From: Alliaria petiolata
Taxonomy: Eukaryota > Streptophyta > Magnoliopsida > Brassicales > Brassicaceae
NCBI GenBank assembly: GCA_020283515.1
Contig: JAHZTW010000001.1
Location: forward strand, 97,184,262-97,248,261
Direction: 5' to 3'
Length of the DNA: 64,000 nucleotides
The translations under genes and the position numbers were made by a program. Positions 49,675 through 60,927 of the stretch are shown piece by piece (within the stretch, counting starts at the first letter, position 1; each line of letters begins with the position of its first letter). Below the pieces are notes generated by a model. That model searched no databases and was not told where the DNA came from. It saw only the letters and a program-made list of their open reading frames with translations.

Positions 49675-50991
49675 GCTATGGGTTCCACTCTCATGAATGG
49701 CCAAAGATTTAGGTAACTATGAATTTGTACATGCACCTTCTACAAATATATTAAATTTATATTGCTTGCATCCTACAAACCCAAATAAATAAATGGTAAT
49801 CATTAGACCATCGGCAGTAATTAGAGACTCAAGTGAATCTCTTAACTAATATAATATTAATATTATAAGTATTAATTAGTTTGTTAATTAATTTTAAAAC
49901 AAAAAAAGAAAATGTAACTAATAAAAAAAAAAGACATGTGCCTCAAAAGTCTCTCATGAGGTTCTCAAGATCTTTCATTTGAAAGATTCATCTCATTCTC
50001 TCTATTTTTGTATACACGTTTCTACTAATTTGATATGAAGTAAATTCTTACATTTTGTTTTTTTGGTTTTTTATAATATTTACAAATTTTTTTTTGGCAA
50101 ATTTAGTTATAAAGTATTCATGAGTCGAGCAAATTTTGTTAGCTAATCTTCCAAGTGTAATATTCGGTTTATAAAGTTTATTTAGTTAGATGTGATAGTA
50201 GTATGTTTATCTCATAGCTGAAATGTAATGATAGTTTAATTTTAAAAGTTTGGAAATTGAATTTTTTACTATATGCTAACTAAAAGATTGGTTTCGACCT
50301 AGTGTTTCTTGGGTTGTCTTATTGGCTGGTTTGTTTGTATATCTTCAACATTCCCAATCAATATATATTTCCAGATGAAAAAAACAAAGATAGGTTTTTT
50401 GGAGCTTTTTCGTGTAAATTCTCATAGTAGGATAGAATTGTGTTGTCCCATGTTGACTTCTTTTTTTTAGCGAAAGAGTCCCATGTTGACTTGTTAGCTG
50501 CATTTTTTTATATGTATCTCTTCTCCCTAACTCATCGTGTCGAGGAATGAATTTGTGGATTCAAAATTCATCATGATCTAATTGATTTACCAAATTTTGT
50601 TTAGTTTTATACGAACCAAGCGCTTTCCCGCTAATTTTATTGGTACCAAACTGTTATGCTCTGATTAGATTGCAGGTTCATAATAATCACCCTTGTCATG
50701 TAGTATTATAAATCAGAAGTCTCTTGAAAAACTCGCAACATAAAAAACCACAAAGACAATCCAGAATTTGTTTTGAGCCTAAACTTTACAACTTATAAAT
50801 ACTCAAGCCATGAACTTAAGAACCGAAAGAAAAGTATTGGAAATAGAGTATAAACCAACACATTATAAGACACAAACTTCGATTACTTTTAAAAACATAG
50901 CTTTACCGAACATACCATAAATAGATTAAGTCCTCCTCCAGCTTTGTCACATTGTCCTCATGGAATAAGCCAAAACCAGACTTCTATTTAA
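49675..50991. other. Intergenic DNA of uncertain placement
   Basis: No gene is visible. The sequence starts directly after the adapter, so its placement next to the delta-adaptin gene is doubtful. A direct repeat agattcatct(c/a)attctctctattttt occurs at about 49984 and 52864. A LINE-tail insertion lies at 50445-50492. Confidence 0.5.
50445..50492 (-). mobile_element. LINE-tail-only insertion with 15-bp target duplication
   Basis: gtcccatgttgactt occurs at 50445-50459 and 50478-50492, a perfect match. It flanks 18 bp reading TCTTTCGCTAAAAAAAAG on the minus strand. Confidence 0.65.
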
Positions 50992-52865
50992 CTAAGATTA
51001 GACCGGGGTCCAACCGTAATGTGCAATTTCTTGTTCCCAAAAAAAAGGATCCAAAACATGCAGAAAATTAAATGCTTAGATTACGTGATGTGCTCACAAG
51101 ATCTATATGAAAATAGAAACGTTATGAATTATTACGTTAATGATATTTTACGAAGTATTGGTAACGTTAACAACGTCGGTTTTGAAGAGGTGGCAATGAC
51201 TACCGTTTAGAATAACTTGTTTCTTAACGTTATGAATTATGAATTATTACGTTAAACGTTATGAATTATTACGTTAATGATACTTAAGGGTTATATTATT
51301 GAGGAAGTGATTGGCTATTTCTTCTTGATCTTGATTGCTTTCTCATATCTGAAACAGATGGAAAACGCATAATAGCAACACATAAAAATTCACTCACTTG
51401 AAGTTTATGTAGAAGGGACATAGACACATAATAAAACACTACAGATGACGATAATAATAGCAATATTGCAGACCAAAAACCCAGAAAATAAGATGCAGTA
51501 AGATCTTCATGCTCTAGCTGAGTGCCATATTGTGCCGATAAAAGCTTGCAGAAGTTAGCATATAAGTGGTAATTTATTCATTTAAGAGAGAATAGAGCTG
51601 CGTTTTTCAAAATAAAAAGTCCCATGGCCAATGTTCTGATGAGAATCATCATAATTACCAGCAATCTCCTACTATATATATCATAAAGCAATTGAGTCGG
51701 CCTCATAATTTGTTAGAAAAATGACCAAGCATTGCTTCTTATTGCTATTTATCTCAGTCTATTCAAGATTCGTCGAGAACAATAAATATGATCTCTATAT
51801 GATATACAAATCTTTGAAAACTTCAGAAAAAAGCTGATACGATACCTCGATTAGCATAACACATTTGAGCAGCTTCCACTCCCAAATTGTTTTACAATCC
51901 TTTTCCAATTGTAGGAATCTAGTCATGTATTATATTTAGAGGGTTATGTTGATGAGACGTTAATATTACATATCCAAGAAAAGTGAAGCTAAGGGAGACG
52001 GATCATAGACATACCATAGCGGAGTTGTACGATTTCAGTAGGTAGACTAAATAATTTGCTATTGATGTATTGTGGGCAAAAAAAAACACAATTTGATAGG
52101 TTTGACATTGATTTCCATCAAAAACTTAATCCAGAGGAGTAAGGAAAATCCATAATTCGAAGGATAGTAATCTTAAACTAAATGAAAGAAAGGATGAGGA
52201 TTACCTTTGGGTGAGTGGATTCAGTTAGCAGAGATGGCATCCATCATTTTTTCCCTACAAAGTAATATCAATAAGGTGTAGGAGTAGACAATATATAACC
52301 GTAAACCATGAAACTGAAGCAAACAAATAGATGACCATAATTTCCAAATGTTTTTTGCCCATCTTATTTTAGGTTTTCGTGGCCACCTCTTTTTGGTACG
52401 ACGAATCCCTACGATCAGTGCTGTCTTTGCATTTGCATCTCTCTGCTTGGTGCTTACACGTCGTTTATGCTCATTTAATCTCAGTGCCTCCGTTTCGCCT
52501 TTTGTTAGCAACATTAGGTTCTCCGTTGGGAGGAAGAGACTGAAAACGTGGAGAAGGTGAAGCAAAATCTGGAAGAAGAATCGCTAATTTAGCTGTGGAG
52601 ACAGAGGGGCTGCCGAAGAATTTAAGAGTAAGAAATATTTATCAAAGAATTTAAGAGGAAGAAGAATATTTATCGTCACGAAGAAGAAGTGAGGAGAATG
52701 ACCCAAATCTGATTCACGTGGCAACTTGAGAATGTTGAATTGCTGATGTGGATAGTTTTAGAGCATAGGTGAATTATAGGCTGATGTGGCGACAGGTAAA
52801 GCTTTTTAGAAAACTGAAGTGGATGGCGTCTAAAGCCTCAAATTAGTTCTTTCATTTAGTATAGA
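50992..52865 (-). mobile_element. Probable Helitron with gene-like segment
   Basis: On the minus strand a 5' end A|TCTATACTAAATGAAAG lies at 52865. A 3' end has a short GACC/GGTC hairpin followed by CTTAG|T at 50992-50996. These are Helitron-like termini on one strand, ~1.9 kb apart. The interior includes a slightly GC-richer part (52200-52680) with a 114-aa ORF (52221-52565, minus) that I cannot assign, perhaps a captured exon. A short acgttatgaattattacgtt motif repeats between 51118 and 51280. No replicase is seen. Confidence 0.45.
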
Positions 52866-53094
52866 TTCATCTAATTCTCTCTATTTTTTTTCCTTATTTT
52901 TCATTTTTTTAATCATGAGAGACTCATTGAGAAAGATCTTCTTAGTGTAACTAAGAGGGTTATGCACTAATGTCTAATGAAGGCCCACTGTATTCTTTTT
53001 TCTTTATTTTTCTTAAATAGCACAAAATAAAATCTATTTTTCAAAAATAGTCTCATACGCTCACTTTTTTCATAAATAGCATTCATTAAAGTTA

Positions 53095-53290
53095 GCAAAG
53101 TCCTGCTAAATGTGTCTAACGGATACCTAAAATTCATTAAAGTTAGGAAAATATTCATAAATGTGTCTAACGGCTTTCTAAATTTGAGTTATGAAAGCCT
53201 TACTAAATGTGTTTAACGGCTTCCTAACGGCTTTATTTAAAGTTAAGATAGCCTTCCTAAATGTGTATAAAAGCTTCCTAATAATGCTAA
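53095..53290. repeat. Four degenerate ~50-bp tandem units
   Basis: The motif ctaaatgtgtctaacgg(c/a)t recurs at about 53105, 53155, 53207 and 53255, each followed by an attcattaaagtta-like spacer. No ORF is conserved between units. Confidence 0.55.
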
Positions 53291-53816
53291 AAATGATTAA
53301 CAAGATTTTTGCGGCTATTATTGAACTGAAAACTTAAAAAGAGATTATTTTAAGCAATTTTTCTATTTTGTTTGATATGAGTAATTAATAAGCTAAAAAG
53401 ATAGGGATAAAACTGGAAATTTTATCACAAATCTGCATTGAAAAACGAAAACGACAATTATTTTAAAACAGAAAAATAAGCGTAAAACGACAGTTAATAA
53501 AAAAAGGAAGAGTATTACGTAATTAGAAAATAAATTGAATTGAAAACTAAGTAAATATAACCACAAGAGAAATGAAGAGCCTCTGTAATCCAATTGCAAA
53601 AAGAAACAGCAAAAAACAAAAGGACATTATTAATCATAAGAATTGTTAAAAGCATAAGTTTGAATCCAAATCCAGACTGTTTATCAAAGATAATCAGAAA
53701 CAGAAGCAAGAAAAGAAAAGAAAAAAACAAGGAACAGAGGAAAACAGAACATAAATAAAACACAGATGATCACAATCTGTTGGAACATGATATCTAAGCA
53801 ACACATCACAATACAC

Positions 53817-55772
53817 TTATAGAGTATTGGAGAACCTAGCAACCACATTAGTCTCCAATACTTGTAAGGCCTTTTCAGCTTTGACACACCTCGGAGTCTT
53901 GTATTGACTAATCGAAGCACCCATTGAGGAGAAGAAATCCATAAGGGAATCAAACGTCCCATCACTAACTACTCTTATCTCGAGAGGCGCGATAGCTCCA
54001 GAAAGCCGAGACACCTTGTATTCACCGCAAAGTGAATCCTCCATTACTAAACAACACTCCAAGAATGTCTTTTCGTTGAGCTCAAGGTGCTTCATCTTCT
54101 TCTTAATGTCTTCATTTCTAGCCTCTACTTCCAAATAAATGACGTAGTGACCCGGAGCAGTGGAGATATCAGCATAGCTTGTGAAATCTACAAACCCTAG
54201 CTCTGCTGAGTCAAGAACCAGCTTTGCTCGATTCACTGCCCTAAACAAGTCTTGCTCATTTGTCTTCTCCGTATGAATGCTTAACACCGCCTTCTCTCTT
54301 CTTACAAACCTAAACTGAGGTGCCTTGTTGTGGAATCCAGTCACTTGTACAACATCTCCGACTCTCATCCTATACAAGCCCGCAGAACTTGTGACCAGGA
54401 ATTGATAACAACACCCGAGTTTGACATCCGCAAGGTCCACCACATCTCCCTTATCTCCCTCCATTGGTATGAACTCGAAGTACGCTAGGTTGGGCATGAA
54501 AGTGTAAGAGACGTCTTCAGGTTTACACAAAGGATCCATATTTACGCCGATTATCGTCTCAGAACAAGCGTATGTTGTTGAAATAATGGGCAGGTCATTG
54601 CAATAATATTTCAACGTAGGAACATATTGTGCCAATGAACCTGTAATAATAGTTTCAATATATCTGGTTTGTGGCCAAAGTCTTGTCAATATACCTTTCC
54701 AAGAGTTTTGGTTACAAATCTTTTCGATCTTGTCTGCTAATTCGGGACGGGGCTGACCTCCAAGGACGATAGACACCGAATTTCGACAACCGGAGTCGGT
54801 AATCCACTCGCTGAGCTGACCTGATCGGATATTCGAACACAATTCCTTCCAAGAATCTTCAAGAACCTTGATTGCTCGGACCAAGCTGGAAGCGAATGTG
54901 GAACCAGTTCTCACGACCTCGTCTCTTTGGACAAGCCCACATAGCAAATGGCAATAAAGATTTTGCTTCATGTCACTGCCTAAAATAACTTCATCAGGGC
55001 TCGTATAAGAGTAGTACCAATTAGATGGACGATTCTTGAAGTAGTCGCTCCTTAAGTAGCTGCTCGTTGCGTTCGCTATGGGCAAGCCATCCGAAGTTTC
55101 AGAACCGCGACAAGTTGAGTAAAACATCATTCCCTTTCCTTTCTCCAAACCTTTTACATGCCTAAACAGAATTAACAACAGATCTTTTAAAATCAGTTAT
55201 CATCATCACTGGTTTCTTAATTTTTTTTTATTGATATTTTACAATATGATCTATTCAACTTACTTGCTTATAACGTGCATGCGGATGTCATGGATGAGTG
55301 CATAGCCTTCTAAATATCTGTTATTCGCTGGTATCATATTTTGTGTTCCTCCCGAAGTTCCCGAACTACAAAAACCGTTTCATAGCACTTAGTTGTTTTA
55401 TATACACCAAAAGTTTTTTAACAAAAAGAATATACACCAAAAGACTATAATTATATATAAACTTTAGGGCTGCTCTTATGCGTACCTTAGCAAAAATCTT
55501 GTAACGGGTAGGGCCGATATTATATTCGATGAATCTCCTTTCACGACGCGGTCGATGTAAGGTTTAACATCTTCATAGGTGACTATTGGTACGTTCTTCT
55601 TGAAGAGCTCTATAGCCGAGCTTCCATGAAGGAACCATTGGAGATACTCTGTTTTTGCGTTAAGTGTGAGTATCTCCGTCAACATATCGTCTTGTATTTG
55701 CTTCACATTCCATGTTAAGTCCTCAAGAAACTTTCCCTTTTCTTCCTCGTTAAGATTAGAGATTATACTCAT
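53817..55772 (-). CDS. GH3 family acyl-acid amido synthetase (3 exons)
   Basis: GH3 enzymes adenylate small carboxylic acids (auxin, jasmonate, benzoates) and conjugate them to amino acids in the cytosol. Exons 55486-55772, 55264-55365 and 53817-55161 total 1734 nt, giving 577 aa, typical for the family. It starts MSIISNLNEEEKGKFLEDLT. The phosphate-binding motif is SSGTSGGTQNMIPAN, split by intron 1. ATP-binding context includes YACSETIIGVN and FEFIPME. The C-terminus GASISQYKTPRC has the Lys that closes the active site, then ARFSNTL. All catalytic motifs look complete. Its position fits the GH3 group near Arabidopsis At1g48660-At1g48690, whose acid substrates I do not know. Intron 1 contains a LINE-tail insertion. 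Confidence 0.92.
55400..55443 (-). mobile_element. LINE-tail-only insertion in GH3 intron 1
   Basis: atatacaccaaaag occurs at 55400-55413 and 55430-55443. It flanks 16 bp reading TCTTTTTGTTAAAAAA on the minus strand. Confidence 0.55.
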
Positions 55773-55849
55773 AGTTTGTTATCTCTAATGCACACGGGAT
55801 GATTTGGCTCTATATGTAAGATATCTAGTCTACAAAATCCCAAACTTAG

Positions 55850-56195
55850 GAAAACGATTTTTTTTTTTTTTTTTTTTGGGGTTCATACAATTAAAGAGCT
55901 TCGAAGATCGTGTAAAAACAGATTTGAAAAGATTTGAAAGCTGCTAAAAGATGCTCCATGTTTGTATTAAAATAACTGAGAATGAATTGTTAAATGTGTG
56001 AGGAAAGCAGATACAGCTGCGTCGTGAAAGGAAATTAGAAAAAAGAAAATAAAAACAAAAAACCTATGAAAAATTTAAAATTATTTTTACTATATATTTT
56101 TAAGTTTATTTCATGGGTTTAAAAACATCTATTTATAAACTTACATAAATTAAGAAAAAGAAATATTTCAATTAAGAAAAAGGAAAATGAAAACA
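55850..56195. other. GH3 upstream region
   Basis: This is the presumed promoter and leader of the GH3 gene (which starts at 55772 on the minus strand). It is AT-rich with a T21 run at about 55860. aaagatgctccatgtttgta and aatgaattgttaaatgtgtg recur, slightly changed, at about 57868-57925, so a piece of this promoter is duplicated 2 kb away on the other side of the Helitron and MITE. Confidence 0.4.
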
Positions 56196-56196
56196 A

Positions 56197-57367
56197 TCTT
56201 ATCTTCTTATTATATAAATAAATAAAAAAATTTAAGTTAAACAAAAAAAATAAAAAAATACTATATTTTAATTAGGAAAAGGAAAATAAAAGCAAAAAAT
56301 TAGGAAAAGAAAATGTTATTAAAATTTATTTGTCAGATTTTAAAACATATAATTATAAAGTCGTGTGTAATGTACATCCTAATCTAGTTTTATATATTTC
56401 TAAGTATGATTAGTGATAAACACTGTAATTTTTACTTTTAAATATTGTATTTTTCTAAAAAAATAGTTGTTTATATAAAATTTATAATATAAAATATTTA
56501 TTTTATTCAGTTATAAAAATAAATATGTAGAATAATTAATTTTCATTGAATTGTCTTACATAAATAACACATTAATTTTTAAAATCAATCCCCTATATAT
56601 TAATTGAGAAACATTTTTAGATAGTAGACTTATTTTTTGAAATATTTACAGTGGTACCATTTTGCTGATGTGTCACCACCACACTTATTCTCCCATTATT
56701 TTAATACAAATTTCCTTTTTTGATTAGACTAATTACATTATATGACTTTAACCATTTATTACTTTTAATATAACCAGAAAATTATGTTTTAATTGGATTA
56801 TTAAAATCGAATTTTAGGTTATGTGATGATTTATGATTTACATCGTATTACACAATACATTTCTTAAAATGAATAAGACAATAGTTTAAAAAAAATATTA
56901 TTGAATCAAGTATTATTTATACACAATTTATGATATACACAATATTTTTTTTATTAGGCAGAAAATATGTTTATATAAAAAAGATTTTGATATGTGTGAT
57001 TTTAATTAAAAATTAGAAAATTATAACAAATTAAAACTATAATTTAGGTTACAATAAAAAATACTTCGATATGTGTGATTTTAATAGATATGCATATTTA
57101 TAAATATTTTTTTTGTTTATATGGTTTGTTAATAGAATCATATAAATTAACCAAATAATATAAATATTATAACTTGAAAACTTAGAACCAAAAAAAAAAC
57201 TTGAAAACAAGTTAAAAATATTATGTCAAAAAGTTGAAATATTAAATTATATAATTATATATATATAAAACTGATTAAATCATTTTTACTTTAAACAATT
57301 TCAAAATCATTATTAATAAAAAATTTATTGATTTTTCATCCTGCGGATGGCGCAGGTTATCAGCTAG
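56197..57367 (+). mobile_element. Helitron remnant, + strand
   Basis: The 3' end is clear: a hairpin with stem CCTGCG/CGCAGG (57340-57356), ~7 bp, then CTAG (57364-57367) and host T. The 5' end is probably near 56197-56206, where tcttattatataaat follows an A/T-rich flank. An older Helitron-like end, atcctaatctagt, lies inside at about 56384-56397. No ORF is present; the interior is very AT-rich. Confidence 0.55.
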
Positions 57368-57377
57368 TCAGTTATTA

Positions 57378-57644
57378 CTCCTTTGTTCCTTAAAGAAAGT
57401 AGTTTTAGGGAAAAAAATTTGTTTCAAAAAGAATGTAGTTTTCAATTTTCTATGCACTTTTATGAGTTAACAATGATAAATTGTAAATTTCAATAAAAGT
57501 AATTGAATTTATTGAATTGCTATTGGTTTAAATTTATAGGAAATTGTTAATCACAGAAAATCATACATTTATTATCAAGTTTTAATGTGTTTTCTTAATA
57601 TATGTAAGAATCCTAAAAAGACTTTTTAAAAAAAACAGAGGGAG
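57378..57644. mobile_element. Stowaway-like MITE, 267 bp
   Basis: TIRs are CTCCTTTGTT on the left and AACAGAGGGAG on the right, each flanked by a TA dinucleotide. This is the form of Tc1/mariner-derived MITEs. The element is short and AT-rich with no ORF. It sits 11 bp from the Helitron 3' end. Confidence 0.65.
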
Positions 57645-58420
57645 TATATGATAAAATAGATGTTAAAAGAAATAAAAAATAGGATTAACTGAGCTCAATC
57701 CTTTACTTAAAGAGACCCTTAAGTAAACACATTTAATCACTATTTAAGTAAACACATTTTATAAATAGACCCTAACTGTACTCAACTCCCCCTACTTAAT
57801 ACGATGGGCATATTCCCTTACAAACTGTACATAACTCTGCATATTCCAATTCCCAAAACAAATTGTACAGAAAGATGCTTCATGCTTATATTAAAAAACT
57901 CGAAACGAATTGTTAAATGTGTAGTTGACCCACAAAGAAAAATGTAAAATGCGTGAGGAAAGCAGATACGGATGTTTCTAAACGACAACTAATTGAACCA
58001 ACTTCCTCTCCATGGATTGGACCATTTCCTACTAACTCTCACGTTGGCACCAACTCACAATCACTATTAATATATCACTAAAATCAAACTTAAACAATGT
58101 GGTGTGCAAGAAGTAAATTTTATGAATGTGATGCTTTCAGACGCAAAAAAAACAGATACCGGAAAAATGTTATAACTCCATTTAAAATAAAATCACACTA
58201 CTAATCAACAGTATCAATTATGTTTTACATTTTGATTAACGGAATTAATATTTACTTAAAAATTCATTATGATCCTGATCATCTACTTTATAGATGATCC
58301 TGATCCTGATCACCATGAACTCTTTGGCTAACACATATGTGGCAACAATCACATACATTATCCATGTATCTAACCAGATGCTTCTCCCCATCAACATATT
58401 CAATGTTTCCAAACTCAATA
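57645..58420. other. Intergenic region with a duplicated GH3 upstream piece
   Basis: No gene is seen. gatgcttcatgcttatatta and aaatgcgtgaggaaagcaga (about 57872-57966) resemble the GH3 upstream region at about 55950-56010. Confidence 0.45.
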
Positions 58421-58439
58421 CAATCAATTACCTTATGCG

Positions 58440-59300
58440 AAGCCTTTAGGTCAATGCTTTGCTCGATGGTTATGAGTCTTATGACTTTGCAGGTCATCTT
58501 GATGAATCCATCATCGTCCCTGTTACCATGCTCACCGTTGGGGATCATAAAAATATCAACCCAGCGTATATTTTTTGGAAACGCCAAAACAAATTCATTT
58601 ACAAAGTTCTCATTGGCGCCATCTCACATGCCTTGCAGCCATTCATCTTGCGTGCAACCGCATCTTCAGAAGTATGGAACACGTTAACCACCACATATGT
58701 CAAACAAAGTCGAAGTCATATCAAACAATTGAAATATTTTTGAAAAATTGAAAAAAAGGACATGACTATCAATGTGTACCTTCAAAGTATCCCTACTCGG
58801 CTTGATCAACTTGTCATTCTTGGAAAATCAGTTGATCATAAAGATCAAATTGATATTCTTGAAGGCCTGTCCGATGATTACAAATCTGTCATTGACCAAG
58901 TTGAAGGCAGAAATGTCTCACCAACCATTACATAACTTCATGAGCGCCTACTGAATCACGAAGCAAAGCTACTCTCAGCTTGTGAATCTGTTTTTCAGCA
59001 CACACCTGGCCCCGCTAATGTTGTGCGACATCGTAATAACAAGAACAACAATTACCACAATCAGAAGAAGCCAAGGATTAACAACAACAACAATCAGTGG
59101 CAGCAACAATCGTACTCACCAAACTGGCAACATGCACAATTACAACATAGTTCAAATTTTATGGCATCAAGACCTTACATGGGAATGTGCTAGATCTGTG
59201 GTATCCAAGAACACAGTGCAAAGTGATGCTCAAAGTTCTAAAGGTTTCAGCCTACCGCAAATCAGCAGCCATCGAGTCCCTTCACACCATGGAATCTGAG
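58440..59300 (+). pseudogene. Ty1/copia gag fragment
   Basis: The + strand reads YDFAGHLDESIIVP, FWKRQNKFIYKVLIGAIS, QPFILRATASSEVWNTLTTT and YVKQSRSHIKQLK, the UBN2_3-type GAG of plant copia elements. Frameshifts and stops follow. TRLDQLVILGKSVDHKDQID, EGLSDDYKSVIDQVEGRNVS and HHNQ/NNN-rich sequence continue in other frames, and then a knuckle remnant, ICGIQEHSAKC. No protease or polymerase is present. It is old and inactive. Confidence 0.8.
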
Positions 59301-59330
59301 AGCTATCATGGCTGTTTGACTTTAATATAC

Positions 59331-59837
59331 TGCCAAGAATTGGTTATTATTGAAGATTATAAACTTGATTTTGTGTCAAGCTTAAGTTTGAAACAAAACC
59401 AAAATTAAGCCCAAATTCTATTCTATACTTTTCTTGAAGAATGTTACGCTAAGTTCTATTCTATAATTCTCTAGAAAATTGTTATTTTCTATAATTCTCT
59501 AGAAAAGTTTGTCACGGCCTTTGATATTCTAGAGAATTGTAGAGAAGTTAGTTACGTATTATGTCATTAATACGTAGAGAAATCTAAAGTTAGATATTTT
59601 GTACAAAGTGAAGCCTACAAACAGCCCACTCCTGTCTCATTTGTGAATAACGTGAGTTGTTGAACAAAGTTAATAAAATAGTATTTTTCATAAGTCTTTA
59701 TAAGTGTTCTTTCATATTTCTCATACTTAGAAGGTTTTTGTTTTTTCGAATCTCTCGGGAAATACGATTTTGGGCTAGTACTAAGTACTATTGGTAAGAG
59801 AGTTGTGCGTTTTCTCTCAACAAGTGGTAGTAGAGCC
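59331..59837 (+). mobile_element. copia LTR and primer-binding site
   Basis: An LTR-like stretch of ~489 bp begins TGCCAAGAATTGG (59331) and ends ...TTTTCTCTCA (59819). Five bases later tggtagtagagcc (59825-59837) resembles the tRNA-Met primer-binding site, with changes. The motif ctataattctctagaaaa is tandemly repeated inside at about 59460 and 59490. It precedes a different gag from the one at 58440. Confidence 0.6.
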
Positions 59838-59889
59838 ATTCTGATCTGGTTCTTTTCAAGATCGGGGTTTAAAAGAGAGCTCGAGTTTA

Positions 59890-60300
59890 TTGTCAACGGG
59901 TCGTGTAGTTGGATTGAGAATGAAAATCTTAAACCAATCTAATTACCGATTATGGAAGTCATGTATGGAGTTATACTTGGTGAGTGAAGACTTATGGATG
60001 TCGTCGGCGGAAGTAGCACACAACCACCAAAGGGAGCTGCTACAACAGCGGAAACGACAAAGGATTGGATCCGGAAGAACGCCAAGGCGAAGTTTGCTTT
60101 GAAGAGGTCAATATCCTTGGGAGTATTTGAGCATGTCTCAAAGTGCATATCCGCTAGTTCTATTTGGTTGGCGTTGGATCAATTATTCAACAAAAAGAAT
60201 GAAGCTCGGCTACAATTGTTAGAGAACGAACTGGCAAACGTAAAGCAGGAAGAGTCTTCAATTTCAGAGTTTTTTATTAAGGTAAAATTTTTTTATAGAG
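59890..60300 (+). pseudogene. Second Ty1/copia gag fragment
   Basis: The gag reads LNQSNYRLWKSCMELYLVSE in one frame. After a shift it continues as DVVGGSSTQPPKGAATTAET, TKDWIRKNAKAKFALKRSIS and LFNKKNEARLQLLENELANV, ending near SISEFFIKVK. It belongs to a different copia lineage from 58440-59300. After ~60290 it is replaced by AT-rich DNA, so only the LTR-gag head remains. Confidence 0.85.
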
Positions 60301-60927
60301 TTATTTTCAAACAGGTAAAATTAATTAATTTATACTGATTATTAATTTATCAAATATTAATTTATAAAAACTCTACTATACTTCTAATAAAATAAAAGTC
60401 ACCTAAATTTTTTCCAGAAGGTTCAAAGATCAAGTGCCCAAAAAGTTTACGTAACCAGTTGCGTCCACAGTTAGATGATGATATTTTTACAAATTTTGTA
60501 TCTTGAATTAATATATTAAAAAATTACTCATTTATAATCGATTTTGAGTTGGAAACCATAAAATTTAGTAATATACTATAGTCAATTTGTCGACCTAAAT
60601 ATATTTATTGTAAATCTTAAAGTAAGAGCAGTTTGAGATGGCTAATAAAAGCCATAATCGGATGTTGAGAAGTCTATATATAAGAAACATTAGGCAACCC
60701 ACTAATATAAATAAATAAAATTAATATCACTTTGTGGTTAAAGTTTTTAATAGTGTTTAATCAGTATTTCAGTATTGTTTTCTGATAAATAGTCTAACAT
60801 GTAACATTTATTTCTGATAAAAACATCAAACCAAACAAAACCTTTTAGCAAAAAAAAAACATCAAACCAAACACTTTCGGCTTCAGCATATATTAATAAG
60901 GCCAATCCAAGATTAAGGTTTCAGTGT
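60301..60927. other. Intergenic, with one LINE-tail insertion
   Basis: No gene is present. aaacatcaaaccaaac is duplicated at 60821-60836 and 60857-60872 around TTTTAGC plus A's on the + strand. The rest is featureless AT-rich DNA. Confidence 0.5.

Noticed and set aside
52221..52565. 114-aa ORF as an independent gene
   Set aside because: It lies inside a probable Helitron; composition is basic and mixed, no start context or domain supports a gene.
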